Assembly: GCA_964383495.1 (NCBI GenBank)
Contig: CAYLHG010000013.1
Coordinates: 1 to 48,569, forward strand
DNA from: CAWKDC01 sp964383495
Lineage (GTDB): Bacteria; Pseudomonadota; Gammaproteobacteria; JABCZS01
Direction of reading: 5' to 3'
Length of the DNA: 48,569 nucleotides
In this document: positions 1 through 7,488 of the stretch, one piece after another
How the letters are laid out: the number at the start of each line of letters is the position of its first letter
Numbering within the stretch: position 1 is the stretch's first letter
Program-made: the position numbers and the translations under genes
Notes under the pieces: model-generated
What the model was told of the DNA's origin: nothing
What the model saw: only the letters and a program-made list of their open reading frames with translations
Databases searched by the model: none

Positions 1-1
1 A

Positions 2-301
2 AAAACATGGGGCGATGCACCTCCTCGCAAGCGTTTTGATGCGGAAAAAGCATCGGGCGATGCACCTGCAAGACCTCGCAAACGTTTTGATTCAGAAAAA
101 ACATGGGGCGATGCACCTCCTCGCAAGCGTTTTGATGCGGAAAAAGCATCGAGCGATGCACCTGCAAAACCTCGTAAGCGTTTTGATTCAGAAAAAACAT
201 GGGGCGATGCACCTGCAAAACCTCGTAAGCGTTTTTCTGAAGACAAGCCATTCCGAAGCAGGAGCGCTGCCAGCAAGCCCACATCACGTAAAAAAAGCTA
301 A
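2..301 (+). CDS. 3' end of a gene with a repetitive basic C-terminal tail (partial)
   Basis: The left edge cuts this gene; only the last 99 codons and the TAA at 299-301 are visible. The frame starting at base 2 is the coding one because it gives regularly repeating, strongly basic units (KTWGDAPPRKRFDAE alternating with KASGDAPARPRKRFDSE) and ends in SRKKS. The frame with an internal ATG at base 15 runs through the same DNA but gives no protein-like pattern. Lys/Arg/Pro-rich, low-complexity tails of this kind are common at the C-termini of RNA-binding enzymes such as RluB-type pseudouridine synthases and DEAD-box helicases. That assignment is only a guess, since no catalytic domain is inside the window. 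The tail should be disordered and able to contact RNA. Confidence 0.7.
   Translation, partial: KTWGDAPPRKRFDAEKASGDAPARPRKRFDSEKTWGDAPPRKRFDAEKASSDAPAKPRKRFDSEKTWGDAPAKPRKRFSEDKPFRSRSAASKPTSRKKS
5..229 (+). repeat. 96-bp tandem repeat inside the partial gene
   Basis: Units start at 5, 101 and 197 (each beginning ACATGGGGCGATGCACCT) with a 96-bp period and a few substitutions; the third copy is partial. Each unit encodes 32 residues made of a 15-aa and a 17-aa sub-repeat. The period is a multiple of three, so copy-number change would keep the frame. Confidence 0.9.
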
Positions 302-319
302 CTTGCAATGTCACTCTTC

Positions 320-396
320 GTAGGGGCAGATAATATGCGCTCGGCACTGACGGGCGCATGCCTGCCCCGGGCTTGACCCGGGATGAGCGCCCCTAC
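320..396. repeat. MITE/REP-like interspersed element with terminal inverted repeats
   Basis: An 8-bp GTAGGGGC at 320-327 is mirrored by GCCCCTAC at 389-396. Inside lie a short CCCGGG-cttga-CCCGGG inverted repeat and GC-rich GCGCATGCC blocks, unlike the AT-richer surroundings. A partial relative with TAGGGGCGCA...TGCGCCCGG is found upstream of bamA (37694-37718). The element occupies the space between the partial gene and the 3' end of bfr. It has no coding capacity and no T-tract. Confidence 0.55.
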
Positions 397-428
397 TCTA
401 GAGGCTCATGATTTTGCAACAAGATCTT

Positions 429-893
429 CTAAATTCCAGACTGCTCATAATTTTCGAGCCCAACACGACCAATTAACCCTAATTGAGTCTCTAACCAATC
501 AACATGTTCTTCTTCACTCTCTAAAATTTTCTCTAATAATTCTCTTGAGCCAAAATCCTGCACGGATTCACAATATACAATCGCTGCACGCAAATCTGTT
601 AATGCTTTATGCTCTAACTTTAAATCGCACTCGAATATTTCACGCGTATTTTCCCCAATCCATAGTTTGCCCAAATCTTGTAAGTTCGGCAAACCATCTA
701 AAAATAAAATGCGGCTCACCAAAGCATCCGCATGCTTCATTTCATCAATAGATTCAGAATATTCTTTAGCGCCTAATGTTTTCAAACCCCAGTTATCAAA
801 CATGCGCGCATGTAAAAAATATTGGTTGATGGCAACAAGCTCATTCCCTAAAATAGTATTCAAATGTTTAATGACTGTTGAATCGCCTTTCAT
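429..893 (-). CDS. bfr: Bacterioferritin
   Basis: A 154-aa haem-containing ferritin that oxidises Fe(II) and stores the mineral in a 24-subunit shell in the cytoplasm. The length and numbering match the family: ferroxidase-centre residues E18, E51, H54, E94, E127 and H130 are all present (GNELVAINQYF, DEMKHAD, EEEHVDW). M52, the axial ligand for the inter-subunit haem b, is present too, so this is a true Bfr rather than a haemless ferritin. The ATG is preceded by GGGAGAAGTAAG, a good ribosome-binding site. It is followed on the same strand by no close gene and preceded, 48 bp away, by the amino-acid permease. No bacterioferritin-associated ferredoxin (bfd) is adjacent. Confidence 0.96.
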   Translation of the reverse strand: MKGDSTVIKHLNTILGNELVAINQYFLHARMFDNWGLKTLGAKEYSESIDEMKHADALVSRILFLDGLPNLQDLGKLWIGENTREIFECDLKLEHKALTDLRAAIVYCESVQDFGSRELLEKILESEEEHVDWLETQLGLIGRVGLENYEQSGI

Positions 894-941
894 CTTACTT
901 CTCCCCTATTGCATGAATGCGAAAATCGCACCTAACAAATT

Positions 942-2249
942 CTACTTACCCGCCTTTAAGAACACATACAGCGGCGTGCCCGCTAATACCAACATTAACG
1001 CGTAAAATACTGCATCCAAACCGCTTCCTGCAATGGCCCATAGCACGTATGCAAATGCCAGTGTTGCCATGATGGCGCAACGCGCAAAATGAACCCCTTT
1101 AAATTTCGAACGATGGCGGCAAAAAATCAGTATCTCCCCCATGGTGCTATAAGCATAGGGAATCAACACTACCGTTGTCGCCAATAAAATAATAAATTCA
1201 AATTGTTTTACCAAATGTTCAGATTGGCTCATCACCAACAAAATAGAAATGAATAAACTTGAAATCAAAAGACCTATCACCGGTGCGCCTTGCTTATTTG
1301 TTTTTCCAAATATGGCGGGAAATAAACCGTCTTGTGCTGCTGCCATCGGCACTTGTGCTTGCACCATGATCCATCCATTCAACGCCCCTAAACATGAGAC
1401 TACTGCTCCCAACGCTACAAACCCGGCAAACCATGTTTGCCCTGGAAACATACTCAGTGCTGCATCTGCATAAGGCGCATGTGAAGTGCGGAGCGCTTCA
1501 TTCGATAATATCCCCATAATAGAAAAACTGCCTAACAAATACACAACAGCAACAATGAGTACGCCCACTATCGTTGCACGGGGAATATTTTTTTCAGGAT
1601 GCCGCACATTGCCTGCTGGAATGGTCGCAGACTCCATTCCAATAAAAGCCCATAATGTTAATGTGGCCGCACCCATTAAGGCATCTGTATTGGATAAATC
1701 GCTCGCATTAAATGGAACTAGGTGTTCACTGTTAAAGAAAAATAACCCTAATACACCTACTAGTAATAAAGGGCATATTTTAATAACGGTCAGAACCACT
1801 TGGACTGCACCTGCATACCAAATGCTCATCATTGAAATAGCAGTGAAGCCCCAAACAACCGCTAACATCACACCTAAACGTAAACCGTGATCGCTAGCCA
1901 ATTCAGGAAAAAAATACCCCAAATAACCTGCAAATGCCACACTGATAGCTGCATTGCCAATCCAAGCGTACACCCAATAACAATAAGCAGCCTGAAAGCC
2001 AATGAAGTCTCCAAAGGCTTCTCTACAAAAAGCATAAGGCCCACCGGTGGCAGGCATAGCACCGCTTAACCGTGCGAAAACCAAGGATAATAAAATCGCC
2101 CCAAGCGCTGTAAACCCCCAGCCCAACAAACTAATAGAGCCGTATTGCGCCAATGCGGAAGGCAATAAGAAAACACCCGATCCAATCATATTCCCCACAA
2201 CCAATGCGGTGAGCATGATAAAGCCGAGCGAACGTGGAGGTGCGGACAT
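942..2249 (-). CDS. APC-family amino-acid permease/antiporter
   Basis: A 435-aa integral membrane transporter of the amino acid-polyamine-organocation superfamily with about 12 hydrophobic helices. Near the N-terminus it has the helix-1 substrate-binding motif GNMIGSGVFLLPSALA, and in the helix-6 region WAFIGMESAT, as in the AdiC/PotE/CadB basic amino acid-agmatine/polyamine exchangers. The substrate cannot be read from sequence; an arginine/agmatine or related exchanger is the closest guess. I chose the ATG at 2249 (MSAPPRSLG) because AAGGGT lies just upstream. A longer form starting on a TTG at 2303 would add 18 residues with no usable binding site. It is 48 bp from bfr and downstream of the unrelated 589-aa gene on the same strand. 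Confidence 0.85.
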   Translation of the reverse strand: MSAPPRSLGFIMLTALVVGNMIGSGVFLLPSALAQYGSISLLGWGFTALGAILLSLVFARLSGAMPATGGPYAFCREAFGDFIGFQAAYCYWVYAWIGNAAISVAFAGYLGYFFPELASDHGLRLGVMLAVVWGFTAISMMSIWYAGAVQVVLTVIKICPLLLVGVLGLFFFNSEHLVPFNASDLSNTDALMGAATLTLWAFIGMESATIPAGNVRHPEKNIPRATIVGVLIVAVVYLLGSFSIMGILSNEALRTSHAPYADAALSMFPGQTWFAGFVALGAVVSCLGALNGWIMVQAQVPMAAAQDGLFPAIFGKTNKQGAPVIGLLISSLFISILLVMSQSEHLVKQFEFIILLATTVVLIPYAYSTMGEILIFCRHRSKFKGVHFARCAIMATLAFAYVLWAIAGSGLDAVFYALMLVLAGTPLYVFLKAGK

Positions 2250-2326
2250 AAGGGTACCCTTAATAAACCAGACAAAGGTACCGGTTATGCCTTGAAAAGT
2301 CAATCACTTTTTCTAAGCGTTCAATA

Positions 2327-4096
2327 CTAACGCCCGTCCTTTAGGGAGAAGCGAGGTGTTTGCTCAATATTCAATAGCCACATCTCTATCCTCTCTTTTT
2401 GCTCTTTCTCGTCTCGTGGCAAAAAAGCTAACGGACGCGAGACCGACTCTGAATCTCCCTCGCGCTCCAATATCACTAATCTCTCTAGCAAAAGCTTAGT
2501 GTAACAGCTGATTTCTCTCTGAAGCTCTGGATGTTTCTGTCGTAAAAAAGTACAGAACTTTTCTGAAACGTCATAAATAATATCTTGATTTGCACTCGTT
2601 AAGCGCTCCATAGATAAACACACTAATATATCAATAGGAGCAATCCCAGCCTGATAAGCTGCATCAAACGCCCCGACCGCATCTAACCCTTGAACGTTAT
2701 TGACCCGCAGCGGAAAACGCAGCTGCTGAATAAACCAAGCATCGTGATGCCGCTTTTTGGCAGGGTGCACGGCCACTAAATTCCTGTGATATTCCCGCAT
2801 TGACTCCCAATAAACCACTCTCCAGTCAATACTGTCAGCTTTCTCAGAGCGCGCATCCAAGCCAAGCGCAAACAAATAACCTTCCTTAGACTTTTCTTTG
2901 CAAATCATATGGCTAATCAGGAAAGAAGTAAAAAACGAAAGCTGTTCTTTTGACCCAGCTAACCAATCGCATAGTTTTTCTCTGGCTTGATCTGATGAGT
3001 TTTCAAATAAATATATTATAGCTAATATGAGAAGCCCCTCACGTATGGTCAAGTCGTCTAAAACCCATGTATTTTTGCTTGCATTGCTACTTTTTACTAT
3101 GAAAAGTTTTTCAGCTTTCATCAATTCAACACACCAGATTAAAAAGCGCTCTCTAACATCAGCATTGCTCTCTAACCACTGGGCCATAAAAGTATTTTTC
3201 GGAACGCTAGAGCAACTCAATAAGATAAAAATCACTTCACAAACCGAAGAGCTTCTAGCGGGTTTAAGCCAATCCAACAAGCACTGAAGGTATTGTTGAC
3301 GGCGGTTATCTACATCCTGCAATAACCACTCCGCAAAATTTCTCCGACGAATCTCTGACCCTGCTGATAACAAAGCAATTAACAAATGTTTATCAAAAAC
3401 ACCGAAAAAATGCCAAGGTGTTTTCTCAAATATATTGCTCTTGCGAGGTTTCTTTAAATCCCCAGTCTCAAACTCTAATACCTCAGCACCCAACATGTGT
3501 AATAAAAAAATAAATTTTCTTTTTTTGAAATGAGATAATCGCTCAGAAGTCAAAATGGCCTCAGCAATACCTATTTTTGTCTTGTTAGAAAAAGAAAGTT
3601 GAGGTAAAATTAACCTTGCATTCGCGCTACTATTATTCAATAATATCCCCACGAACTGATCTCGCTTGTAGCCTTCAACCTTATTCCCTGCTAGCTTTAA
3701 TGGTAAAATGCCCTCTTTCACTGACGGATGTTGCGCAAAAATAAAATTCACCAGTTCGCGAATATTGTTAGCGAAGTTGTCATCGGTAGAGCTGATAGAA
3801 GAAAAAGACAGTAGGGAACTCGTTAAATAGGGATGTCTCTGTACCGCTGCTATAACGTCTGCACGCACATGATGTTCTTCTATGTGTTCGAAAAATGGAC
3901 TCCCTTCTGGATCCATTAATTTATTATAGAAAGAATGTGCCTGTACCGCCTCTGCTGGAATGCACAACAAAATATTTATTATATCTTGGCCTGTGAGTTC
4001 GTTCCACAACTCAGCAGCTTCATCTAGGGCTTCCTGAGGGGTTTTTACATTATTTGCCTGCAATGCATCTCCACAACCTTGCTTTTGAGGATCCAT
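2327..4096 (-). CDS. 589-aa protein of unknown function
   Basis: I do not recognise this protein. It is a soluble-looking, Leu-rich, mostly helical sequence without signal peptide or clear membrane helices. Regions such as LLDWLKPARSS and VIFILLSCSSVPKN recur with a helix-turn-helix rhythm that could be a degenerate alpha-solenoid. The last 30 residues hold a Glu-rich block (EKEQKERIE) resembling the E-block seen near the C-termini of many Legionella Dot/Icm substrates; this is suggestive only. The ATG at 4096 directly follows the T-tract of a perfect hairpin, and GGAG, the only Shine-Dalgarno candidate, is in the 3' arm of that hairpin. Its lower GC and lack of recognisable family, among conserved genes, fit an accessory gene. 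Confidence 0.7.
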   Translation of the reverse strand: MDPQKQGCGDALQANNVKTPQEALDEAAELWNELTGQDIINILLCIPAEAVQAHSFYNKLMDPEGSPFFEHIEEHHVRADVIAAVQRHPYLTSSLLSFSSISSTDDNFANNIRELVNFIFAQHPSVKEGILPLKLAGNKVEGYKRDQFVGILLNNSSANARLILPQLSFSNKTKIGIAEAILTSERLSHFKKRKFIFLLHMLGAEVLEFETGDLKKPRKSNIFEKTPWHFFGVFDKHLLIALLSAGSEIRRRNFAEWLLQDVDNRRQQYLQCLLDWLKPARSSSVCEVIFILLSCSSVPKNTFMAQWLESNADVRERFLIWCVELMKAEKLFIVKSSNASKNTWVLDDLTIREGLLILAIIYLFENSSDQAREKLCDWLAGSKEQLSFFTSFLISHMICKEKSKEGYLFALGLDARSEKADSIDWRVVYWESMREYHRNLVAVHPAKKRHHDAWFIQQLRFPLRVNNVQGLDAVGAFDAAYQAGIAPIDILVCLSMERLTSANQDIIYDVSEKFCTFLRQKHPELQREISCYTKLLLERLVILEREGDSESVSRPLAFLPRDEKEQKERIEMWLLNIEQTPRFSLKDGR

Positions 4097-4129
4097 AAAA
4101 ACTACTCCAAGTTAGAAAACTTGGAGTAG
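4097..4129 (-). terminator. Intrinsic terminator or SD-sequestering hairpin after ampE
   Basis: On the minus strand a perfect 12-bp stem (CTACTCCAAGTT with AACTTGGAGTAG, plus-strand arms 4102-4113 and 4118-4129) closes a 4-nt loop and is followed by TTTTT. It lies 25 bp past the ampE stop codon, so it can end the ampD-ampE transcript. The same T-tract touches the ATG of the 589-aa gene, whose GGAG lies inside the stem, so the hairpin could also hide that ribosome-binding site. Confidence 0.75.
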
Positions 4130-4153
4130 GATATCAAAAATTTATGAAACTTA

Positions 4154-5023
4154 CTATAAAAACAATTGCCCTATCGTCGCTACTGCGATGATCAGAACCC
4201 ACAGCAACAACGCTCGGTGGACCAAAGCCTGCGCAGCTAAATTTTCTGATTTATCGGCGAGCTTTACAGCAGCGTCCTGTAGCCCTAATGAAGCCATGCC
4301 ACATTCGACCAAAATATCGTGCACAAAACCCAGCTTAAATGCCTTTTTATACCACACATCAAAGCTACTCATAAAATTCCCGACCAATGTATAGCTTAAA
4401 GAAACCACACGAGAAGGTAGCCAGGCAGCCCAGCCATGCAGCCAGGTCATTTGTTCGGCTTGTTTAGGGTACATAGACACCCCGTGGAGCGCATTATCAT
4501 GAAACCAGCTAATCATCCTGTATACAACCGCGCCAATAGGACCCAAAATCAAAAACCAAAATACAATGGCAAAAAAACGCTCGTGACATTGCCAAAATGC
4601 TAATTGCGTGACGGTGCGAAAAAACCCTTCGTCTGTTTTAATACCCGCTTCTTGAATGAACATTTTTAAGGATTGTTCTGCTTCCGCCGCCTTGCTTTCA
4701 TCGGCCGTCAAATAAGCATCCAGTTTAGATTGCAAAGGCGAAGCGCCTAAGCAAAATAACAATACCGCTACCCCCAATATGAGCGTTAGCAAATTAGCAT
4801 GCAACATCCCAAAAACTTGTAATGCACCCACTATCACAACGATAGGCAATGCCACCACAACCAAGCTTGCAGGGCCTACCCACCAGGTCATCTGCCCAAA
4901 TAATTTATTGAGGAAATCTTCATATAAGTTGAAAAAGTACTGTTGGCGTCCGCGCGAACCCACATGCATATAATGATCGAGCCAAAGACATAACAAAATG
5001 ACAATCAGTTTCATAGCGCTCAT
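4154..5023 (-). CDS. ampE: AmpE, inner-membrane regulatory protein
   Basis: A 289-aa protein of the AmpE/CobD-like membrane family. The diagnostic block ERFFAIVFWFLILGPIGAVV matches the conserved E-R-F-F-A-x-x-F-W-F-x-x-x-G-P-x-G-A signature. It has an N-terminal hydrophobic helix, a pair of helices at about 48-95 and a C-terminal helix (ALLLWVLIIAVATIGQLF). Its function in the family is poorly defined; it is co-transcribed with ampD and linked to beta-lactamase induction and cell-wall recycling. It starts 28 bp after the ampD stop, so the two form an operon. The first ATG has AAGGA only three bases away, and a second ATG nine bases on (MKLIVILL) has a longer spacing, so the exact start is uncertain. 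No ampC or ampR is in the window. Confidence 0.9.
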   Translation of the reverse strand: MSAMKLIVILLCLWLDHYMHVGSRGRQQYFFNLYEDFLNKLFGQMTWWVGPASLVVVALPIVVIVGALQVFGMLHANLLTLILGVAVLLFCLGASPLQSKLDAYLTADESKAAEAEQSLKMFIQEAGIKTDEGFFRTVTQLAFWQCHERFFAIVFWFLILGPIGAVVYRMISWFHDNALHGVSMYPKQAEQMTWLHGWAAWLPSRVVSLSYTLVGNFMSSFDVWYKKAFKLGFVHDILVECGMASLGLQDAAVKLADKSENLAAQALVHRALLLWVLIIAVATIGQLFL

Positions 5024-5051
5024 CCGTCCTTACGTTAAAAATCCTACCTTA

Positions 5052-5600
5052 TTAGAATAGCCCAAAATATCGATCCCAATCAAAAAAAGGACCAGGATCC
5101 GTTTTCCGCGATGGCGCAATGTCACTATGCCCTACAATACGCTCCCGAGTAATATCAGGATACGTTGCCATGATAACACGCGTGGCTTGTGCCAAGGCAT
5201 CATACTGCGCATCTGTAAAAGGTGCGTTATCACTGCCCTCTAATTCAATGCCTATGGAAAAATCATTACAGCACTCCCTGTCTTCAAATAAAGACGCCCC
5301 CGCATGCCAAGCCCGCTTAGTAAAAGGGACAAACTGCGCGATATTCCCTTCTCTGTCTATGAACAGATGAGAAGAGACTTTTAAACCAGCTAAAGAGGAA
5401 AAAGTAGGGTGAGCTGTGGGATCAAGCTTACCTAAGAACAACTCGCGTACATAGGAACCGCCCCACTCCCCAGCAGGTAAGCTGATATTGTGGATTACCA
5501 GTAAAGAAACCTCTGCTTGCTCTCGCTCATCATGATAAGGCGACAAGTACTGCTCAGCCTCAATAAAGTAGCCTTGAGAGTCAATGAGTTTTTGGGACAT
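5052..5600 (-). CDS. ampD: 1,6-anhydro-N-acetylmuramyl-L-alanine amidase AmpD
   Basis: A 182-aa cytoplasmic zinc amidase that removes the peptide from anhydro-muropeptides during peptidoglycan recycling. The zinc ligands are present: H37 (VIHNISLP), H158 and D168 in GHSDIAPSRKTDPGPFFDW. The catalytic Glu lies in IGIELEGSDN. The length is that of cytosolic AmpD (E. coli 183 aa), and there is no signal peptide, which separates it from secreted AmiD-type homologues. It is the first gene of the ampD-ampE pair and diverges from a small membrane-protein gene whose ATG is 66 bp away. Loss of AmpD normally raises the muropeptide signal that induces AmpC. Confidence 0.95.
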   Translation of the reverse strand: MSQKLIDSQGYFIEAEQYLSPYHDEREQAEVSLLVIHNISLPAGEWGGSYVRELFLGKLDPTAHPTFSSLAGLKVSSHLFIDREGNIAQFVPFTKRAWHAGASLFEDRECCNDFSIGIELEGSDNAPFTDAQYDALAQATRVIMATYPDITRERIVGHSDIAPSRKTDPGPFFDWDRYFGLF

Positions 5601-5615
5601 AACGCCTCGCTTGTT

Positions 5616-5644
5616 TTGTCAATAGAGACTATTTTAAATATAAG
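5616..5644 (+). promoter_or_regulatory. Sigma-70-type promoter for the 126-aa membrane protein gene
   Basis: TTGTCA (5616-5621), a 17-bp spacer and TATAAG (5639-5644), 22 bp before the ATG at 5667. Start would be near 5651, leaving a short leader that still contains the AGAAGG ribosome-binding site. Confidence 0.55.
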
Positions 5645-5666
5645 AGCCTGTTAATAGAAGGATACC

Positions 5667-6047
5667 ATGAACATTTCCATATTTTTAGCACAATTTTTTG
5701 GGCTTTACCTTTTATTGATTGCATTGCCTTTATTAGGCAACCCCGAACATTTTTTTGAGCGCTATCAGGCTTGCTTTGAGCATGAAACAGTGCAATTGTT
5801 TTCCGGGTTTTTTCACATGATGTTAGGGCTTGTGTATATTTTACTTCATAATTTTTGGGTGAATGACTGGCGGATTGTGATTACCTTAATGAGCTGGCTT
5901 GTCTTGCTTGAAGGGATTTCTATCATTTACTTTCCTGTTGAAACTAAAAACATTTTCCGTAAATCTGTCCGCGCGGTGCCGCCCTACCTATGGGGAGCGT
6001 TGTGCCTATGCTTAAGTGGCTTTTTGATTTATAAAGGTTTTTTCTAA
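5667..6047 (+). CDS. Small four-helix membrane protein of unknown function
   Basis: A 126-aa hydrophobic protein with four likely membrane helices at about 6-24, 44-62, 68-86 and 104-123, separated by short charged loops (NPEHFFERYQACFEHE, FPVETKNIFRKS). It has no motif I recognise. The ATG follows AAGGATACC, a strong ribosome-binding site, and a good promoter lies directly upstream. It diverges from ampD and is followed, after a 131-bp gap with no clear terminator, by the PPxY-tailed paralogue pair on the same strand. Confidence 0.75.
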   Translation: MNISIFLAQFFGLYLLLIALPLLGNPEHFFERYQACFEHETVQLFSGFFHMMLGLVYILLHNFWVNDWRIVITLMSWLVLLEGISIIYFPVETKNIFRKSVRAVPPYLWGALCLCLSGFLIYKGFF

Positions 6048-6178
6048 CTTCTCTACCCAAAGCCTGAACCCTTACAAAAAACACTACCAAAAAAAAGCTA
6101 GTTATGGTACATTTATTTTATTAGTTATTAAACTTAGAAAAATTGCATCCCAGTATCCACAGCTTTTTTGGAGGTATC

Positions 6179-6757
6179 ATGCGAAACTCTACAAGCATCC
6201 AGGAAGGAGCTACAACCTCAAGCGCCATCTCTAGACAACTTCGCGAAGGGCTGGCGGCTCTTGCCATTGCTGCAGAAGATAGTGTTGAGCCCACATGCTG
6301 GAGCATTTTTGGGATGCTTTCCACAATCATACCTACGACGGCTGGAGCAGACATACTACACTATTCTCTACAGCCTATGATCTTATCCGGTGCTATTGGA
6401 GGCGCGGTTGCGGGAGCTGCAGCTCACACCGTAAGTAATGCTGACACTCTTAGTGAAAATACCAGAATTATGGGCGCCCCAGTCGCTGCTATTGGTGGTT
6501 ATATTGGCGGCACCGCGTTAGCCCATGCCGCTACGGCATATGTAACCTCTCATCACATAGCTCACATAGTTAACACCGCTCACGTAGCTCACGCTGCGGC
6601 AGCAGGAGCTGCGGCCTCTTCTGTAGGAATGGGGTTGACGCTGGCTTCCTTCCCGCTGATATTGTGCCTAATGGAGTATGGGAATCCTCCTACTGCATCG
6701 CAAGCTTCTGCCCCTCCGCCCGAGTATACGCCGCCCACGTACTCAATGCGACCCTAG
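6179..6757 (+). CDS. Ala/Gly-rich hydrophobic protein with PPxY tail (paralogue 1)
   Basis: 192 aa of unknown function. The ATG at 6179 follows GGAGGTATC; an earlier TTG at 6143 has no binding site. An acidic N-terminal region leads to CWSIFGML, then long Ala/Gly-rich hydrophobic stretches with glycine-zipper spacing (GAIGGAVAGAAAH, GAPVAAIGGYIGGTA) and a His/Ala run (AHVAHAAAAGAAASS), likely membrane-inserting. The last 20 residues are Pro-rich and contain two PPxY motifs, PPEY and PPTY. It is related to the next gene: W-x-S-I-G-M-L, a polar LSENTR/ISDDTR turn and TSHxxAH are shared in the same order. PPxY binds WW domains such as those of eukaryotic NEDD4-type ubiquitin ligases, so a host-directed membrane protein is possible; this is inference. 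Confidence 0.75.
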   Translation: MRNSTSIQEGATTSSAISRQLREGLAALAIAAEDSVEPTCWSIFGMLSTIIPTTAGADILHYSLQPMILSGAIGGAVAGAAAHTVSNADTLSENTRIMGAPVAAIGGYIGGTALAHAATAYVTSHHIAHIVNTAHVAHAAAAGAAASSVGMGLTLASFPLILCLMEYGNPPTASQASAPPPEYTPPTYSMRP

Positions 6758-6795
6758 TGCTCCACAACTGATAGTTTAATTTAGAGGTATATATT

Positions 6796-7488
6796 ATGGT
6801 AGAAATGATAGAAGTAAATCAAATGGAGGGGCAGGCCCCCAACGCACCGTTAATCCCACAACGCCCTAGAAGTGAGGCTCCCCGGCTGGGTGAATACTGT
6901 TGCTGGGCAAGTATAGGCATGTTAGCGATGGCCCTACCCAGTTCGGTCGCAGCGCAGCTACTGAACCATAGCGTGCACTCCGCGGTATTATCCGCTGTAT
7001 TTGGAGGCGGATCTGCAGGGGCAGCGAGCTTACATACGTGGGAAAGCGGGATTTCTGATGATACAAGAGCCGTTGGCACGGCAACCGCTACTGCGGCTGC
7101 TCACGTCATTGGCACTACTACTGCGAGTGCAGTTGGGGCGTGTCTAACGTCTCATAACGTAGCCCATGCTGCGGCAGCAGGTGCAACCGCCTCTTCTATG
7201 GCAGTAGGCCTCTCTACAGCTGCGACAGGAGCTGCCTGTCTCATATTATGGGGCATAAATATGGCTGTTAACGACGAGGAAGACTTTGAGCCAACCGCCT
7301 CAACTCCCATACAGGGCCCTGTGGCTCAGCCGACAAATCTAAATTCTGGTGAGGCTGTTAACGAGGAAGAAGACCTTACTCCAACCACCGCCCTTGCACA
7401 GGGTCCCGCGGCTCAGCCAGCAAATCCAAACCCTGCTGATGCTGGCCCGCCTCCTTATGTACATCCTGCCATAGGGGGCATGATCTAA
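6796..7488 (+). CDS. Ala/Gly-rich hydrophobic protein with PPxY tail (paralogue 2)
   Basis: 230 aa, tandem paralogue of the preceding gene, starting 38 bp after it with AGAGG upstream of the ATG. It shares CWASIGML, SAVLSAVFGGGSAGAAS, ISDDTRAVG and LTSHNVAHAAAAGATASS with the first copy, again suggesting a membrane-inserting glycine-zipper core at about 36-155. The core is followed by an acidic, Pro-rich, probably disordered tail that contains a 30-residue internal duplication (AVNDEEDFEPTAS... and AVNEEEDLTPTTA...). The tail ends near a single PPPY motif, so both paralogues keep PPxY although their tails are otherwise different. The stop overlaps the ychF stop on the opposite strand. Function unknown. 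Confidence 0.75.
   Translation: MVEMIEVNQMEGQAPNAPLIPQRPRSEAPRLGEYCCWASIGMLAMALPSSVAAQLLNHSVHSAVLSAVFGGGSAGAASLHTWESGISDDTRAVGTATATAAAHVIGTTTASAVGACLTSHNVAHAAAAGATASSMAVGLSTAATGAACLILWGINMAVNDEEDFEPTASTPIQGPVAQPTNLNSGEAVNEEEDLTPTTALAQGPAAQPANPNPADAGPPPYVHPAIGGMI
7264..7440 (+). repeat. Tandem duplication in the paralogue-2 tail
   Basis: Two in-frame copies, 7264-7353 (90 bp) and 7354-7440 (87 bp), both starting GCTGTTAACGA and sharing CAGGG(C/T)CC and GGCTCAGCC blocks. They are diverged, so not a recent slippage product. Confidence 0.8.

Noticed and set aside
5..229. Possible CRISPR array in the left-edge repeats
   Set aside because: Units are contiguous 96-bp coding repeats with no unique spacers or cas genes.
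15..323. ATG-initiated ORF rich in MHLLASVLMRKK repeats
   Set aside because: It is the out-of-frame shadow of the basic repeat tail; the frame starting at base 2 gives regular protein-like units and ends at 301.
383..751. Plus-strand ORF opposite bfr
   Set aside because: Antisense to a fully conserved bacterioferritin gene; no ribosome-binding site.
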